A stretch of DNA of 64,000 bases from Nonomuraea angiospora (GTDB lineage Bacteria; Actinomycetota; Actinomycetes; Streptosporangiales; Streptosporangiaceae), in assembly GCF_014873145.1 (NCBI RefSeq), contig NZ_JADBEK010000001.1:6014001-6078000 (forward strand), read 5' to 3'. Every line of letters starts with the position of its first letter. Within the stretch, counting starts at the first letter, position 1. Under the pieces are notes generated by a model. That model did not search any database. It worked only from the letters and a program-made list of their open reading frames with translations, and was not told the DNA's origin. A program made the position numbers and the translations under genes. This document shows, in pieces, positions 19,938 through 32,147 of this stretch.

Positions 19938-21431
19938 TTACTCGGAGACGCCCAGCTTCTCCAGGATCAGCTGGCGGGCGCGGGCCGCGTCGGCCTTGCC
20001 CCTGCTCGCCTTCATCACGCCGCCCACCAGGGCGCCGGCCGCGGCGATCTTGCCGGACCTGACCTTCTCGGCCGCGTCGGCGTTGCCGGCCAGCACCTGG
20101 TCGATGATGGCCAGCAGCTCGCCCTCGTCGCTGACGATCTGCAGGCCGCGCTTGTCGACCACCTCGTCCGGCGTGCCCTCACCGGCCAGCACGCCTTCGA
20201 GCACCTCGCGCGCCAGCTTGTCGTTGAGCGCGCCGGAGGCCACCAGCTCGGTCACCCTGGCGATCTGCGCCGGGCTGATCGGCAGGTCGGCCAGCGCGGC
20301 GCCGGTCTCGTTGGCGCGTCTGGCCAGCTCGCCCATCCACCACTTGCGCGCGTCCGCCGCCGGGGCGCCCGCCGCGACCGTGGCCTCGACCAGGTCGATC
20401 GCGTCGGCGTTGTGCATGGCCTGCATGTCGAGGTCGGACAGCCCCCACTCGGCCTGCAGCCGCTTGCGCCTGACCGACGGCAGCTCGGGCAGGGCCGCCT
20501 TCAGCTCCGCCACCCAGGCGGTGTCGGGCGCGATCGGCACCAGGTCGGGCTCGGGGAAGTAGCGGTAGTCCTGCGCCTCCTCCTTGGACCGGCCGGACGT
20601 GGTGGTGCCGGTGTCCTCGTGGAAGTGCCGGGTCTCCTGAATGATCTTCCCGCCGTCGGCCAGCACGGCCGCCTGACGCTCGATCTCGCTCCGCACGGCC
20701 CGCTCGACGCTGCGCAGCGAGTTGACGTTCTTGGTCTCCGTACGGGTGCCCCACTCGGAGGAGCCGCGCGGCATGAGCGACACGTTGACGTCGCACCGCA
20801 GCGAGCCCTCCTCCATGCGCACGTCGGAGACGCCGAGGGAGCGCATGATCTCGCGCAGCTCGGTGACGTACGCCTTGGCCACCTCGGGCGCGAGCCGGTC
20901 GGTGCCCGGGATGGGCTTGGTCACGATCTCGACCAGCGGGATGCCGGCGCGGTTGTAGTCGACGATCGAGTAGTCGGCCCCGTGGATGCGCCCGGTCGCG
21001 CCGCCCACGTGGGTGGACTTGCCGGTGTCCTCCTCCAGGTGCACCCGCTCGATCTCGATCCGCACGGTCTGCCCCTCGACCTCGACGTCGACATAGCCGT
21101 CGAAGCAGAGCGGCTCGTCGTACTGCGAGATCTGGTAGTTCTTCGGCATGTCCGGATAGAAGTAGTTCTTCCGGGCGAAGCGGCACCACTCGGCGATCGA
21201 GCAGTTGAGCGCCAGGCCGATGCGGATGGTCGACTCGATGGCCGCGGCGTTGGCCACCGGCAGCGACCCGGGGAACGCCAGGCAGGTCGGGCAGACCTGC
21301 GTGTTGGGCGGAGCGCCGAAGGTGGTCTTGCAGCCGCAGAACATCTTCGACCTGGTGCCCAGCTCGACGTGCGTCTCCAGGCCCAGCACCGGCTCGAACC
21401 GGTCGAGCGCTTCGTCATAGACCATGGTCAT
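19938..21431 (-). CDS. gatB: Aspartyl/glutamyl-tRNA amidotransferase subunit B
   Basis: A 497-residue GatB, the kinase/tRNA-binding subunit that activates Glu-tRNA(Gln) or Asp-tRNA(Asn) for transamidation. Family blocks are [54 protein letters not shown] and [11 protein letters not shown]. The zinc-type cysteines CGC and CPTC are present, and the C-terminal YqeY-like tail ends [20 protein letters not shown]. The ATG at 21431 overlaps the gatA stop by 4 bp; longer upstream reading is not supported. Confidence 0.97.
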   Translation of the reverse strand: MTMVYDEALDRFEPVLGLETHVELGTRSKMFCGCKTTFGAPPNTQVCPTCLAFPGSLPVANAAAIESTIRIGLALNCSIAEWCRFARKNYFYPDMPKNYQISQYDEPLCFDGYVDVEVEGQTVRIEIERVHLEEDTGKSTHVGGATGRIHGADYSIVDYNRAGIPLVEIVTKPIPGTDRLAPEVAKAYVTELREIMRSLGVSDVRMEEGSLRCDVNVSLMPRGSSEWGTRTETKNVNSLRSVERAVRSEIERQAAVLADGGKIIQETRHFHEDTGTTTSGRSKEEAQDYRYFPEPDLVPIAPDTAWVAELKAALPELPSVRRKRLQAEWGLSDLDMQAMHNADAIDLVEATVAAGAPAADARKWWMGELARRANETGAALADLPISPAQIARVTELVASGALNDKLAREVLEGVLAGEGTPDEVVDKRGLQIVSDEGELLAIIDQVLAGNADAAEKVRSGKIAAAGALVGGVMKASRGKADAARARQLILEKLGVSE

Positions 21432-22918
21432 AGCGACGGGGCCTCCTTCAGCAGCGGGCCGCCCCAGCGGCTCTCCAGGGCCTTCTCGACGGCCGCGCCG
21501 ACGCGGTAGCAGCGGTCGTCGGCCAGGACCGGCGCCATGATCTGCAGGCCGACCGGCAGGTTGTCCTCGTCGGCCAGGCCGACCGGCACCGACATGGCCG
21601 CGTTGCCCGCCAGGTTGGACGGGATGGTGCACAGGTCGGCGAGGTACATCGCGATCGGGTCGTCGGCGCGCTCGCCGATCCCGAACGCCGTGGTCGGCGT
21701 GGTCGGCGACACCAGCACGTCAACCTGCTGGTAGGCGGCCTCGAACTCGCGGGAGATGACCGTGCGCACCTTCTGCGCCTGGCCGTAGTAGGCGTCGTAG
21801 TAGCCGCTCGACAGCGCGTACGTGCCGAGCATGATGCGCCGCTTGACCTCGGCGCCGAACCCGGCGGCCCTGGTCAGCGCCATGACCTCCTCGGCGCTGC
21901 GGGTGCCGTCGTCGCCGACGCGCAGGCCGTAGCGCATGGCGTCGAAGCGCGCCAGGTTGGACGAGCACTCCGACGGCGCGATCAGGTAGTAGGCGGGCAG
22001 CGCGGTCGTGAACGACGGGCAGGAGACCTCGACGACCTTGGCCCCGAGCGACTCCAGGAGCTGCACGGCCTCGTGGTAGCGGGCCAGCACGCCGGCCTGG
22101 TAGCCCTCGCCGGCGAACTCCTTGACGACGCCGATCCGCATGCCGGCGATGTCGGGGTTCTTCGCGGCCTCGACCACGCTCGGCACGGGCGCGTCGATCG
22201 AGGTGGAGTCCATCGGGTCGTGCCCGGAGAACGCCTCGTGCAGCAGCGCCGCGTCGAGCACGTTGCGGGCGAACGGGCCCGGCGTGTCGAGCGAGCTGGC
22301 GAACGCGATGAGCCCGTAACGGGACGAGCCACCATAGGTGGGCTTCATGCCCACGATGCCGGTCACCGAGGCCGGCTGCCGGATGGAGCCGCCCGTGTCG
22401 GTGCCCGTGGACAGCGGCGCCTCGTACGCGGCCACGGCGGCGCTGGAGCCGCCCGACGAACCACCCGGGATCTTCGTCAGGTCCCACGGGTTGCGGGTGA
22501 CCTGGTACGCCGAGTTTTCCGTGGAGGAGCCCATGGCGAACTCGTCCAGGTTGGTCTTGCCCAGGAAGACCAGCCCCGCCTCGCGCAGCCGCGCGGTGAC
22601 GGTCGCGTCGTACGGCGGGCGCCAGCCCTCGAGGATCTTGGACGCGGCCGTGGTCGGCATGTCGCGCGTGGTGAAGATGTCCTTGTGCGCGATCGGCACG
22701 CCGGCCAGCGGGCCGAGCTTCTCGCCCGCCCTCAGCCTGGCGTCGACGGCCCGCGCCTGCTCCAGCGTCGTCTCGCGATCGATGTGGAGGAACGCCTGGA
22801 CCTTGGGCTCGACCTCGGCCATGCGGTCGAGATGCGCCTCGGCCACCTCGACGGCCGACACCTCGCCGCCGGCGATCATCGATCCCAGCTCGGCGGCGGT
22901 CTTTCTGATCAGACTCAT
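21428..22918 (-). CDS. gatA: Aspartyl/glutamyl-tRNA amidotransferase subunit A
   Basis: A 496-residue amidase-signature subunit that releases ammonia from glutamine. The Ser-cisSer-Lys triad is visible: Lys in [14 protein letters not shown] (about residue 75), and the serines in the Gly/Ser-rich block [14 protein letters not shown] and [11 protein letters not shown]. The start at 22918 ([12 protein letters not shown]) overlaps the gatC stop by 4 bp. Length is normal for GatA. Confidence 0.97.
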   Translation of the reverse strand: MSLIRKTAAELGSMIAGGEVSAVEVAEAHLDRMAEVEPKVQAFLHIDRETTLEQARAVDARLRAGEKLGPLAGVPIAHKDIFTTRDMPTTAASKILEGWRPPYDATVTARLREAGLVFLGKTNLDEFAMGSSTENSAYQVTRNPWDLTKIPGGSSGGSSAAVAAYEAPLSTGTDTGGSIRQPASVTGIVGMKPTYGGSSRYGLIAFASSLDTPGPFARNVLDAALLHEAFSGHDPMDSTSIDAPVPSVVEAAKNPDIAGMRIGVVKEFAGEGYQAGVLARYHEAVQLLESLGAKVVEVSCPSFTTALPAYYLIAPSECSSNLARFDAMRYGLRVGDDGTRSAEEVMALTRAAGFGAEVKRRIMLGTYALSSGYYDAYYGQAQKVRTVISREFEAAYQQVDVLVSPTTPTTAFGIGERADDPIAMYLADLCTIPSNLAGNAAMSVPVGLADEDNLPVGLQIMAPVLADDRCYRVGAAVEKALESRWGGPLLKEAPSL

Positions 22919-23214
22919 GCCTCCTCCCCAAGGATGCGCGGCACCCGGAAGCGGTCGTCCTCGACGGCGGGCGCGCCGGAGAGCGCCTGCTCGGGCGTCA
23001 GGCACTGTCGTACCTCGTCGGCACGGAAGACATTGGTCAGCGGAAGCGCGTGCGACGATGGCGGCACGTCCTCGGCGGCGACCTCGGCCACCTTCGCAAC
23101 CGCTTCGATGATGGCATCGAGCTGGGTGGCGTAGTGGTCGAGTTCGTCGTCGGTGAGCGCCAGCCTGGACAACCGGGCCAGGTGTGCGACCTCGTCGCGG
23201 GTTATGGCGGACAT
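22915..23214 (-). CDS. gatC: Aspartyl/glutamyl-tRNA amidotransferase subunit C
   Basis: A 99-residue GatC, which wraps around and stabilises the GatA/GatB complex. [20 protein letters not shown] and the C-terminal [11 protein letters not shown] are diagnostic. It is the first gene of gatCAB. The 146-bp divergent region before it also holds the promoter of the small membrane protein gene at 23361. Confidence 0.96.
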   Translation of the reverse strand: MSAITRDEVAHLARLSRLALTDDELDHYATQLDAIIEAVAKVAEVAAEDVPPSSHALPLTNVFRADEVRQCLTPEQALSGAPAVEDDRFRVPRILGEEA

Positions 23215-23360
23215 GAGTCGTGTAACCCGTTTCGTGGATGGAGTCTTTGGACAATGCCATCCTAGGGGGCTTGACGTGGCAGCCCCGAACCGATTAACCG
23301 CCCCGAAACGAACCTCACCCTGCTCCCGCTCGTTATCCCCTCGGGGACAGGGGGTCGGCT

Positions 23361-23816
23361 GTGGAGCGCAACGGCTGCGGCACGGGATGCCTGGTGGTGC
23401 TCACCGTGGTGACGATGCCCTTGGTGCTCATCGTCGGAGTGTTGCTGTCGGCCGCCACCGTGTCCGCTGCCGAGCTGGAGTACCGCGCCGCACACGGCGA
23501 GGGCACGACGGGCACCTTCACGGCGACGGACCTGGACTGCTCGGGCCGCGGCCCCTGCCGCTGGGAGGGCGTCTTCGAGTCCTCCGCGCGAACCCGGCAG
23601 GACGCCTGGATCTACGGGTACGGGCCCCTCGACCTGTCCGAGGGCGACCGCGTGCCCGCCCTGGACGCGGGCCACGACGTCAAGGTGTTCCGCCCGGGCG
23701 CCTACGACTGGCCCGGCGTGCTGCTGCTGTCCGCCCTCTCGCTCGCCACCCTGCTCTTGCCCGCCTACGTGCTCCTGCGCGTCCTGCGCAAGCGACCGGC
23801 GGCCGGCTCAGGCTGA
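23361..23816 (+). CDS. Two-helix membrane protein of unknown function
   Basis: A 151-residue protein. A hydrophobic segment ([25 protein letters not shown], about 10-34) is followed by an extracytoplasmic domain of about 80 residues with a Cys pair ([14 protein letters not shown]), probably disulphide-bonded. A second helix ([22 protein letters not shown], about 117-139) and a short basic tail complete it. GTG start at 23361 after a G-rich ribosome-binding site. A TTGACG hexamer at 23271-23276 is a possible -35. I do not recognise the family. The last codons lie at the beginning of the 61-bp tandem repeat array. Confidence 0.7.
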   Translation: MERNGCGTGCLVVLTVVTMPLVLIVGVLLSAATVSAAELEYRAAHGEGTTGTFTATDLDCSGRGPCRWEGVFESSARTRQDAWIYGYGPLDLSEGDRVPALDAGHDVKVFRPGAYDWPGVLLLSALSLATLLLPAYVLLRVLRKRPAAGSG

Positions 23817-23954
23817 CCTCGGGCTGGTGGCCACGAAAGCGCTCGCCGTCGCCGTCCGGATCAGGCTGACCGGCTGACCTCGGGCTGGTAGCCACGAAAG
23901 CGCTCGCCGTCGCCGTCCGGCTCAGGCTGACCGGCTGACCTCGGGCTGGTAGCC
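23813..23954. repeat. 61-bp tandem repeat, two full copies plus a partial third
   Basis: The segment starting CTGACCTCGGGCTGG recurs at 23813, 23874 and 23935, an exact 61-bp period, with only scattered substitutions. The array joins the 3' ends of two convergent genes. Read on the minus strand, each unit can encode a tail ending RFRGYQPEVSRSA or a close variant; the third copy supplies the real C-terminus of the GGDEF-EAL gene. Confidence 0.85.
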
Positions 23955-25994
23955 GTACTCGATCCCGGGCCCCGCGCCGGTGTGCTCCCTGAGCCACACC
24001 GTGGCGTCGGCGGCGGGCATGGGCCGCCCGAACAGCCACCCCTGCCCCATGTCACACCCCATCTCGTCCAGCCGCATCGCCACCTCGTCCGACTCCACGC
24101 CCTCGGCGACCGAACGCAGGCCGAGCGAGCGGACCAGGTCCACGATCGAGCGGACGATCCGGTAGTCGTCCTCCGACTCGGCGATCCGGCGCACGAACGA
24201 GGCGTCGATCTTGACCTCGGACACCGCCAGGCGCTGGAGCCGGATCAGCGACGAGTAACCCGTGCCGAAGTCGTCGAGCGCCAGCGGCACGCCCAGCGCG
24301 GCTAGCGCCTTGATCGTCTCCTGGGTGTAGGCCTGGTCGCCCGTCAGGATGCGCTCGGTCACCTCCAGCTGGATGGCCCCCGGCGGGAGCCCGGAGGCGG
24401 CCAGGCCGACCTCCAGCTGCTCCGGCAGGGCCGAGTCGAGCAGGTCGCGGGCCGAGATGTTGACGGAGATCTGCACCTGCAGCCCCGTGTGCCACCAGCG
24501 GGCCGCCTGCTCCAGCGCCGCCTCGATGACGTACGCCGTGAGGGGCCGCATCAGGTACGACTGCTCCGCCAGCGGCACGAACTCCGACGGCGGGATCATC
24601 CCGTGGACCGGATGGCGCCACCGCAGCAGCGCCTCGACGCCCTGGACGGCGCCGGTGCCGAGGCTGACCTTGGGCTGGAAGTGCAGGCGCAGCTCGCGGC
24701 TGTCGATGGCACGGCGCAGGTCGCCGAGGAGGTTGAGGCGTTCGGGAGAGTTGCGGTCCTTGTCGGGCTGGTAGAGCTCCACCCCGCTGCGCCCCTCCTT
24801 CGCCAGGTACATGGCCACGTCGGCCCGCTGCAGCAGCAGCTCGAAGTCGGGGGCGTGGTCCGGATAAAGCGCGATCCCGACCGAACCGTCCACGTCGAAG
24901 GTCATGCCCTCCAGCCGCACCGGCTCCGTCAGCGCCGCCCGCAGCCGGGCCGCGACCTCCCTGGCCGCGTGGGCGTCCCTGATCGAGGGCAGCAGCACGG
25001 CGAACTCGTCACCGCCCAGCCGCGCCACGACGTCGCCGGGGCGTACGGAATGGGTGAGCCGGTGCGCCACCATCTGCAGCAGCCGGTCGCCCACCGGATG
25101 CCCCATCGTGTCGTTGACCTCCTTGAACCGGTCGAGGTCGAGGAGGAACAGGCCGACCCGCTCGTCCTGCCGGGCCTCGGCCAGCGCCTCCTCCGTGCTG
25201 ACGATGAGCATCTTGCGGTTGGGCAGGCCGGTCAGCTCGTCGTGCAGGGCCTGATGGTCCCGGCGCATCGAGAGCGTGGCGGTGAAGTAGACGGCGGCCA
25301 GCGGGGCGACGAAGAGGGGCACCATGCCGGGCGAGTGCTCCATGGCCACGACGACCAGGGGCGCCAGGCCGAGCAGCCCGACGTACACGAGGCTCTGCGG
25401 GACGACCGTGACCCTGAACACCCGCATGATCGAGCGCCGCTCGTGCAACGCGACCGCGCCGCACACGAGAGCGGCCCTGGTGGCGAAGTACGCGACCCCG
25501 GCCAGCGCGATCGCCGGCAGGTCCGACCCGTCCGGCACCCAGGGCGCGGCCGGACTCGGCGCGATCCCGAACACCCCCATCACCACGGCCGCCGCGGTGA
25601 GCGCGAGCGTCGACTGCGCGATGTTGAACATGACCCGATGCCACGCCTTACGCGTCACCACCCCGTTCATGGCGACCGCGACGGCCTGCATGAGCACCGC
25701 GACAGGCAGCCCGAAGTGCAGGAGCACGGCGAAGGTGAACATGGTGGAGGGGTACGTGCCACCCACCGAGGCGGCGGACGACACCATCACGGGCCTCAGC
25801 TCGCCCAGGATCACCAGCACCGACAGCGCCCAGAACAGCGGCGTGCGGGCGAGCTCCACCAATCCGGCGGCGTCCAGCCTCAGCATGGCCACCACGAGCG
25901 CGGTGAAGCCGATCACGGTTACGCCCGCGAGGAACGCCCAGAGCGGCGTGCCGACGCGTGGTCCGGTGTCGCGGGTGTCGGTTGGGTCAGTCAT
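23922..25994 (-). CDS. Membrane GGDEF-EAL cyclic-di-GMP protein (second in window)
   Basis: A 690-residue protein. About six to eight hydrophobic helices (15-240) are followed directly by GGDEF and EAL without a PAS domain. GGDEF is intact at 327-331 (ARLGGDEFAVLL) with I-site RPGD five residues before it. EAL starts with GVEALLRWRHP (464-466) and keeps DDFGTGYSSLIRL and KIDASFVR. Either or both activities are possible. I chose the ATG at 25994 (MTDPTDTRDTG), with a G-rich site about 10 nt upstream, over longer starts. The last ten residues (GYQPEVSRSA) are encoded inside the 61-bp repeat, so the C-terminus appears shaped by repeat expansion. Confidence 0.9.
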   Translation of the reverse strand: MTDPTDTRDTGPRVGTPLWAFLAGVTVIGFTALVVAMLRLDAAGLVELARTPLFWALSVLVILGELRPVMVSSAASVGGTYPSTMFTFAVLLHFGLPVAVLMQAVAVAMNGVVTRKAWHRVMFNIAQSTLALTAAAVVMGVFGIAPSPAAPWVPDGSDLPAIALAGVAYFATRAALVCGAVALHERRSIMRVFRVTVVPQSLVYVGLLGLAPLVVVAMEHSPGMVPLFVAPLAAVYFTATLSMRRDHQALHDELTGLPNRKMLIVSTEEALAEARQDERVGLFLLDLDRFKEVNDTMGHPVGDRLLQMVAHRLTHSVRPGDVVARLGGDEFAVLLPSIRDAHAAREVAARLRAALTEPVRLEGMTFDVDGSVGIALYPDHAPDFELLLQRADVAMYLAKEGRSGVELYQPDKDRNSPERLNLLGDLRRAIDSRELRLHFQPKVSLGTGAVQGVEALLRWRHPVHGMIPPSEFVPLAEQSYLMRPLTAYVIEAALEQAARWWHTGLQVQISVNISARDLLDSALPEQLEVGLAASGLPPGAIQLEVTERILTGDQAYTQETIKALAALGVPLALDDFGTGYSSLIRLQRLAVSEVKIDASFVRRIAESEDDYRIVRSIVDLVRSLGLRSVAEGVESDEVAMRLDEMGCDMGQGWLFGRPMPAADATVWLREHTGAGPGIEYGYQPEVSRSA

Positions 25995-26099
25995 CGGTAA
26001 CAGAACCCCCATTAGGTCACTATGGGAGGGTACGACCTTCACCCCACTTCGCGAAACCAAGCGCGTACGTTCCGTCACTTCTCCTTTCCGACATATACC

Positions 26100-27060
26100 C
26101 AAAAACCACCCTCGGTAGCAAACCGCCTACCCTCCCCACACAACCACCGGCGGACCCCACCCCGACCGCCGCACAGCCGAGCCCGTACCACCACCCACCC
26201 ACCATCACCGCACCCCGCACCAGCGGGACACCTCACACCAACACCGCACCCGCGCACAGCCGGGCCCCGCACACCAGGCGCGGCACCCGCGCACAACCGG
26301 GCCCCGCACACCAGGCGCGGCACCCGCGCACGGCCGATCACCGCGCACCAGCGCCGAGCACCACCGCACCACGTCCCGCCGACGCGGCGCCAAGAACGTC
26401 CCGCCGAGAGCGGCCACACCACCGCCATGCCACCGCCTCTAATCCGCGCCCCCCACGCGACCACCGCATAGCCACGCCGCGCCATGCCGCACGCCGCCCA
26501 TGCCGCATCCGGCACCACTCCACCCGACGCCGCACCCCGCACCAGCCGGGCACCGCACACCCGCGCCGCAATCCACGCACGGCCGGCCACCGCGCACCAG
26601 CGCCGAGCCCCGACGCACCACACTCCGCCGACGCGGCGCCCAATGCCACGCGGTGCCGCACCGCCAAGATGCGACGCGCCAAGGCCACCGCAATGCCGCG
26701 CATCACGGCGCGACGCCACCCCCGCGGCCTCGCCTGCTCTTGCAGCGCAGTGACACCGCCCTATAGGCGGCCCTCCTACCCCACCTGCCACCTCGGCCAC
26801 GCCGCCGAGCCCCAACGCCGTATAGCCCGCACCGCCCACCCGACGCCGTATACCGCACCGGCCAGGCATCGCACACCAGCGCCGAGCCCGCCGCACCACG
26901 TCCCGCCGACGCGCCGCCAAGAACGCCCCCGCCGAGAGCCGCGACACCGCCGACGCGCCGCCGCCAAGCACCGACCCGCCCGAGCACGCCAACCACCCGG
27001 CGCCGTATCCCGCGCAGCGGCCGGGCGCCGCCCATTCCGGCGCCCGGCCGCGAGAAGGTG
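26100..27060. repeat. Degenerate repeat-rich intergenic region
   Basis: Nearly 1 kb between the GGDEF-EAL promoter and the ligA stop is built from short GC-rich modules such as CACCAGCGCCGAGC (26346, 26595 and, with one change, 26874). Each copy is followed by CGCACCAC-like and CCGCCGACGCGGCGCC-like segments. Long open frames cross it on both strands only because stop codons are rare. Their third positions are much less GC-biased than in neighbouring genes, and their products are Arg/Cys/Trp/Ala-rich low complexity. I see no gene here. Confidence 0.7.
26261..26334. repeat. 37-bp direct tandem duplication
   Basis: Two adjacent copies (26261-26297 and 26298-26334) beginning CGGGCCCCGCACACCAGG differ only at the last few bases. 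This is the most recent event visible within the degenerate repeat region. Confidence 0.75.
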
Positions 27061-29352
<2,292 letters not shown>

Positions 29353-29379
29353 CTACCGCTGAGCACCGACAACCAGTGC

Positions 29380-30372
29380 TCACCCTCCCTGCGACCCGGC
29401 CTCGGGGTCCTCCCTGAGCACCTGGGCCGCCTTCCGGCAGGCCGCCAGGGCCGCGCGGGCGTACGCGGGTGACGCCCCGGCCAGCCCGCACGCCGGGGTC
29501 AGGACGACCTGCCCCGCCAGCCGGTCGGGCGCGAACCCGAGCCGCCGCCAAAGCTCCAGCGCCGGTTTGGCGATCACCCCGACGTCCGGCAGCCGGGTGT
29601 CCCGGCCGGGCACGACCCCCAGCAGGAACCGCAGGCCCGCCTCGACGGCCTCCCCGACGGAGTCCTCGTCCCTGCGCCGCAGCAGCGCGGCGTCCACCGA
29701 CACCCCGCGCACCCCGGCCCTGCGCAGCACGTCGAAAGGCACGGACGGCGCGCAGCAGTGCACGATCGGGGCGTCGAAGGAGCGCATGGACTCCTCCACC
29801 CGCCACTCCTCGACGGCCGCCAGCCGCCCGAACCCCGACGCCGTCGGCACCGTACCCGCCAGCACGCCGGGCAGGCCCGGCTCGTCGAGCTGCAGCACGA
29901 TCTCCGTCACCCCGGGCAGCCGCCGCCGCACGTCGGCGCAGTGGTCGGCGACCCCCTGGGCCAGCGAGGCGGTCAGATCGCGTACGGCCCCCGCGTCGGA
30001 GAGCATCTTGTCGCCGTGCTTCAGCTCGATCGACCCCGCCAGCGTCCACGGGCCGCAGACCTGCAGCTTGAGCGGCCCGGCGTAGTCGTGGCCGATCTCC
30101 TCCAGCCCGTCGAGATCCCGCCGCAGATGATCGACGGCCCGCTGGTGGTCGCGCCCCGGCCGATCGGTCAGCCGCCACCCGGAGGGCTGCACCTCGACGG
30201 GCAGATCGACGAGCAGCCCGGCCGTCCTGCCGATCATGTCGGCGCCGACGCCCCTGGCCGGCAGCTCGGGCAGATAGGGCAGTCCGGGCACCTCACCGAA
30301 CACGACTTTGATCGCCTCGAGATGGTCCTCGCCCGGGTGTGAACCGACTCCGGTGGCTTCCCACGTTGACAT
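29380..30372 (-). CDS. UROD/MetE-like (cobalamin-independent methionine synthase C-terminal-like) protein
   Basis: A 330-residue single-domain TIM-barrel protein of the UROD/MetE superfamily. MSTWEATGVGSHPGEDHLEAIKVVFGEVPGLPYLPELPARG and LKLQVCGPWTLAGSIELKHG match the actinobacterial family usually annotated as B12-independent methionine synthase. Candidate zinc ligands are in IVHCCAPSVPFDVLRRAG and TPACGLAGAS. It is far shorter than true MetE (about 750 residues), so it may use a corrinoid protein or another methyl donor; methionine synthesis is unproven. The start at 30372 is 24 bp from the divergent MBL gene. Confidence 0.8.
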   Translation of the reverse strand: MSTWEATGVGSHPGEDHLEAIKVVFGEVPGLPYLPELPARGVGADMIGRTAGLLVDLPVEVQPSGWRLTDRPGRDHQRAVDHLRRDLDGLEEIGHDYAGPLKLQVCGPWTLAGSIELKHGDKMLSDAGAVRDLTASLAQGVADHCADVRRRLPGVTEIVLQLDEPGLPGVLAGTVPTASGFGRLAAVEEWRVEESMRSFDAPIVHCCAPSVPFDVLRRAGVRGVSVDAALLRRRDEDSVGEAVEAGLRFLLGVVPGRDTRLPDVGVIAKPALELWRRLGFAPDRLAGQVVLTPACGLAGASPAYARAALAACRKAAQVLREDPEAGSQGG

Positions 30373-30396
30373 GGGCACAAGCGTAGGCTCTGTCGA

Positions 30397-31029
30397 ATGG
30401 AGCTGACGAAACACGAGCACGCCTGTGTACGCGTGGAGAAGAACGGCAAGGTCCTGGTCATCGACCCCGGGACGTTCAGCAAGGGACCGGTGCTCGACGG
30501 CGCCGACGCGGTCCTGTTCACCCATGAGCACTTCGACCACGTGGACGTCGACAAGCTGAAGGCCGCACCCCCCAGCCTGGAGATCTACACCTGCGAGGGC
30601 GTCGCCGCGGATCTGACGGACGTTCCGCAGAAGGTCCAGGTGGTACGGCACGGCGACGCGTTCGAGGCGGCCGGTTTCCACGTGCGGGCCTTCGGCGAGT
30701 GGCACGCCAAGAACCATCCTGACGTGCCCGTCGTGCAGAATGTCGGGTTCCTCGTCGACGACGAGCTGTTCTACCCGGGTGACGCCCTGACGGTCCCGGG
30801 GGTGGACGTGCCCACCCTGCTGGTGCCGACCGGCGGGCCGTGGCTGAAGCTCGGGGACATGATCGGATATCTCCGCGAGATCCGCCCCCGGAGGGCGTTC
30901 TCCACCCATGACGGCCTTTACAACGACATCGGCTTCGGCCTGGTGGACAACTGGCTGAAGATGGAGTCGGAGCACCAGAGCGCCGACATCCGCCGCCTGA
31001 AGGTCGGCGAGTCGGTCACGCTCAGCTAG
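30397..31029 (+). CDS. MBL-fold metal-dependent hydrolase (UlaG-like)
   Basis: A 210-residue metallo-beta-lactamase-fold protein. The metal motif HxHxDH is intact as THEHFDHVD (His43, His45, Asp47, His48), with YPGDAL and STHDGLYND as later metal-binding elements. The short YfiT/UlaG-like form hydrolyses phosphodiesters or lactones in characterised relatives; the substrate here is unknown. Its stop overlaps the convergent mnmA stop region by 8 bp. Confidence 0.85.
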   Translation: MELTKHEHACVRVEKNGKVLVIDPGTFSKGPVLDGADAVLFTHEHFDHVDVDKLKAAPPSLEIYTCEGVAADLTDVPQKVQVVRHGDAFEAAGFHVRAFGEWHAKNHPDVPVVQNVGFLVDDELFYPGDALTVPGVDVPTLLVPTGGPWLKLGDMIGYLREIRPRRAFSTHDGLYNDIGFGLVDNWLKMESEHQSADIRRLKVGESVTLS

Positions 31030-32080
31030 CGGAGACGATCGTCGCCGAGCCGATCACGGTGTCGCCGGAGTAGAGGACCGCCGCCTGGCCCGCCGCCACC
31101 CCGGTGGCCGGGCGGTCGAGGTCGACGCGCAGGCCGCCGCCGGCCTCCTCGAAGCGGCACGCGTACACCTCTCCGTGCGCGCGCAGCTGCACGGTCAGGT
31201 CCTCGAACGTGGACGGGCCGTTCCACACCGGGCTGCCGCACGTGATCGAGGTGACCTCGAGCGCGGAACGCGGGCCGACGGTGACCGTGTTGGACACCGG
31301 CTCGATCGACAGCACGTAGCGGGGCCGGCCGTCGGCCGCCGGGCGGTCGATGTGCAGGCCCTTGCGCTGCCCGATCGTGAAGCCGTGGGCGCCCTGGTGA
31401 CTGCCGACGACCTCGCCGCCCTGGTCGACGATGGGGCCCTCGGCCGCGCCGAGCCGCTCGGCCAGGAAGCCGCGGGTGTCGCCGTCGGCGATGAAGCAGA
31501 TGTCGTGACTGTCGGGCTTGTCGGCGACGGTCAGGCCGCGCCTGGCGGCCTCCTCGCGCACCTGGGCCTTGGTCGAGTCGCCCAGCGGGAAGATCGCGTG
31601 GCTGAGCTGCTCGCGGGTGAGCACCCCGAGCACGTACGACTGGTCCTTGCCCTGGTCGGGGCTCCTGGACAGGACGCCGTCGACCAGCTTGGCGTGGTGG
31701 CCGGTGGCGACCGCGTCGAAGCCCAGCGCCAGCGCCCGGTCGAGCACCGCCGAGAACTTGATCTTCTCGTTGCACCGCAGGCACGGGTTGGGCGTGCGGC
31801 CCGCGGCGTATTCGGACACGAAGTCCTCCACCACGTCGCGCTGGAAGCGCTCGGCCATGTCCCAGATGTAGAAGGGGATGCCGATCACGTCGGCGGCGCG
31901 TCGCGCGTCGCGCGAGTCCTCGATCGTGCAGCAGCCCCTGGCACCCGTGCGGTGGGATTGGGGGTTGGCCGACAGAGCGAGGTGCACGCCAGTGACATCG
32001 TGACCGGCCTCGGCGATCCGAGCGGCGGCCACGGCGGAGTCGACGCCGCCCGACATGGCGGCAAGCACACGCAGTCCCAT
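31022..32080 (-). CDS. mnmA: tRNA-specific 2-thiouridylase
   Basis: A 352-residue MnmA that 2-thiolates wobble U34 of tRNA(Lys, Glu, Gln) using ATP and persulphide sulphur. The PP-loop is [13 protein letters not shown] (SGGVDS at 10-15). [27 protein letters not shown] and the catalytic-cysteine block [14 protein letters not shown] are present, as is ATGHHAKLV. The second catalytic Cys should be in [15 protein letters not shown]. The cysteine desulfurase gene 1.2 kb away on the same strand is the likely sulphur donor. Confidence 0.97.
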   Translation of the reverse strand: MGLRVLAAMSGGVDSAVAAARIAEAGHDVTGVHLALSANPQSHRTGARGCCTIEDSRDARRAADVIGIPFYIWDMAERFQRDVVEDFVSEYAAGRTPNPCLRCNEKIKFSAVLDRALALGFDAVATGHHAKLVDGVLSRSPDQGKDQSYVLGVLTREQLSHAIFPLGDSTKAQVREEAARRGLTVADKPDSHDICFIADGDTRGFLAERLGAAEGPIVDQGGEVVGSHQGAHGFTIGQRKGLHIDRPAADGRPRYVLSIEPVSNTVTVGPRSALEVTSITCGSPVWNGPSTFEDLTVQLRAHGEVYACRFEEAGGGLRVDLDRPATGVAAGQAAVLYSGDTVIGSATIVSAS

Positions 32081-32147
32081 GACCGTTCCAGCGTACTGTC
32101 CGCGCGGGAGTGCGCGACCATGGCCGGGGTCTGCGAGTATTCAGGCC

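Noticed and set aside
23813..23954. Possible CRISPR array
   Set aside because: The 61-bp units are contiguous with no unique spacers; the same holds for the 19-bp and 37-bp arrays.
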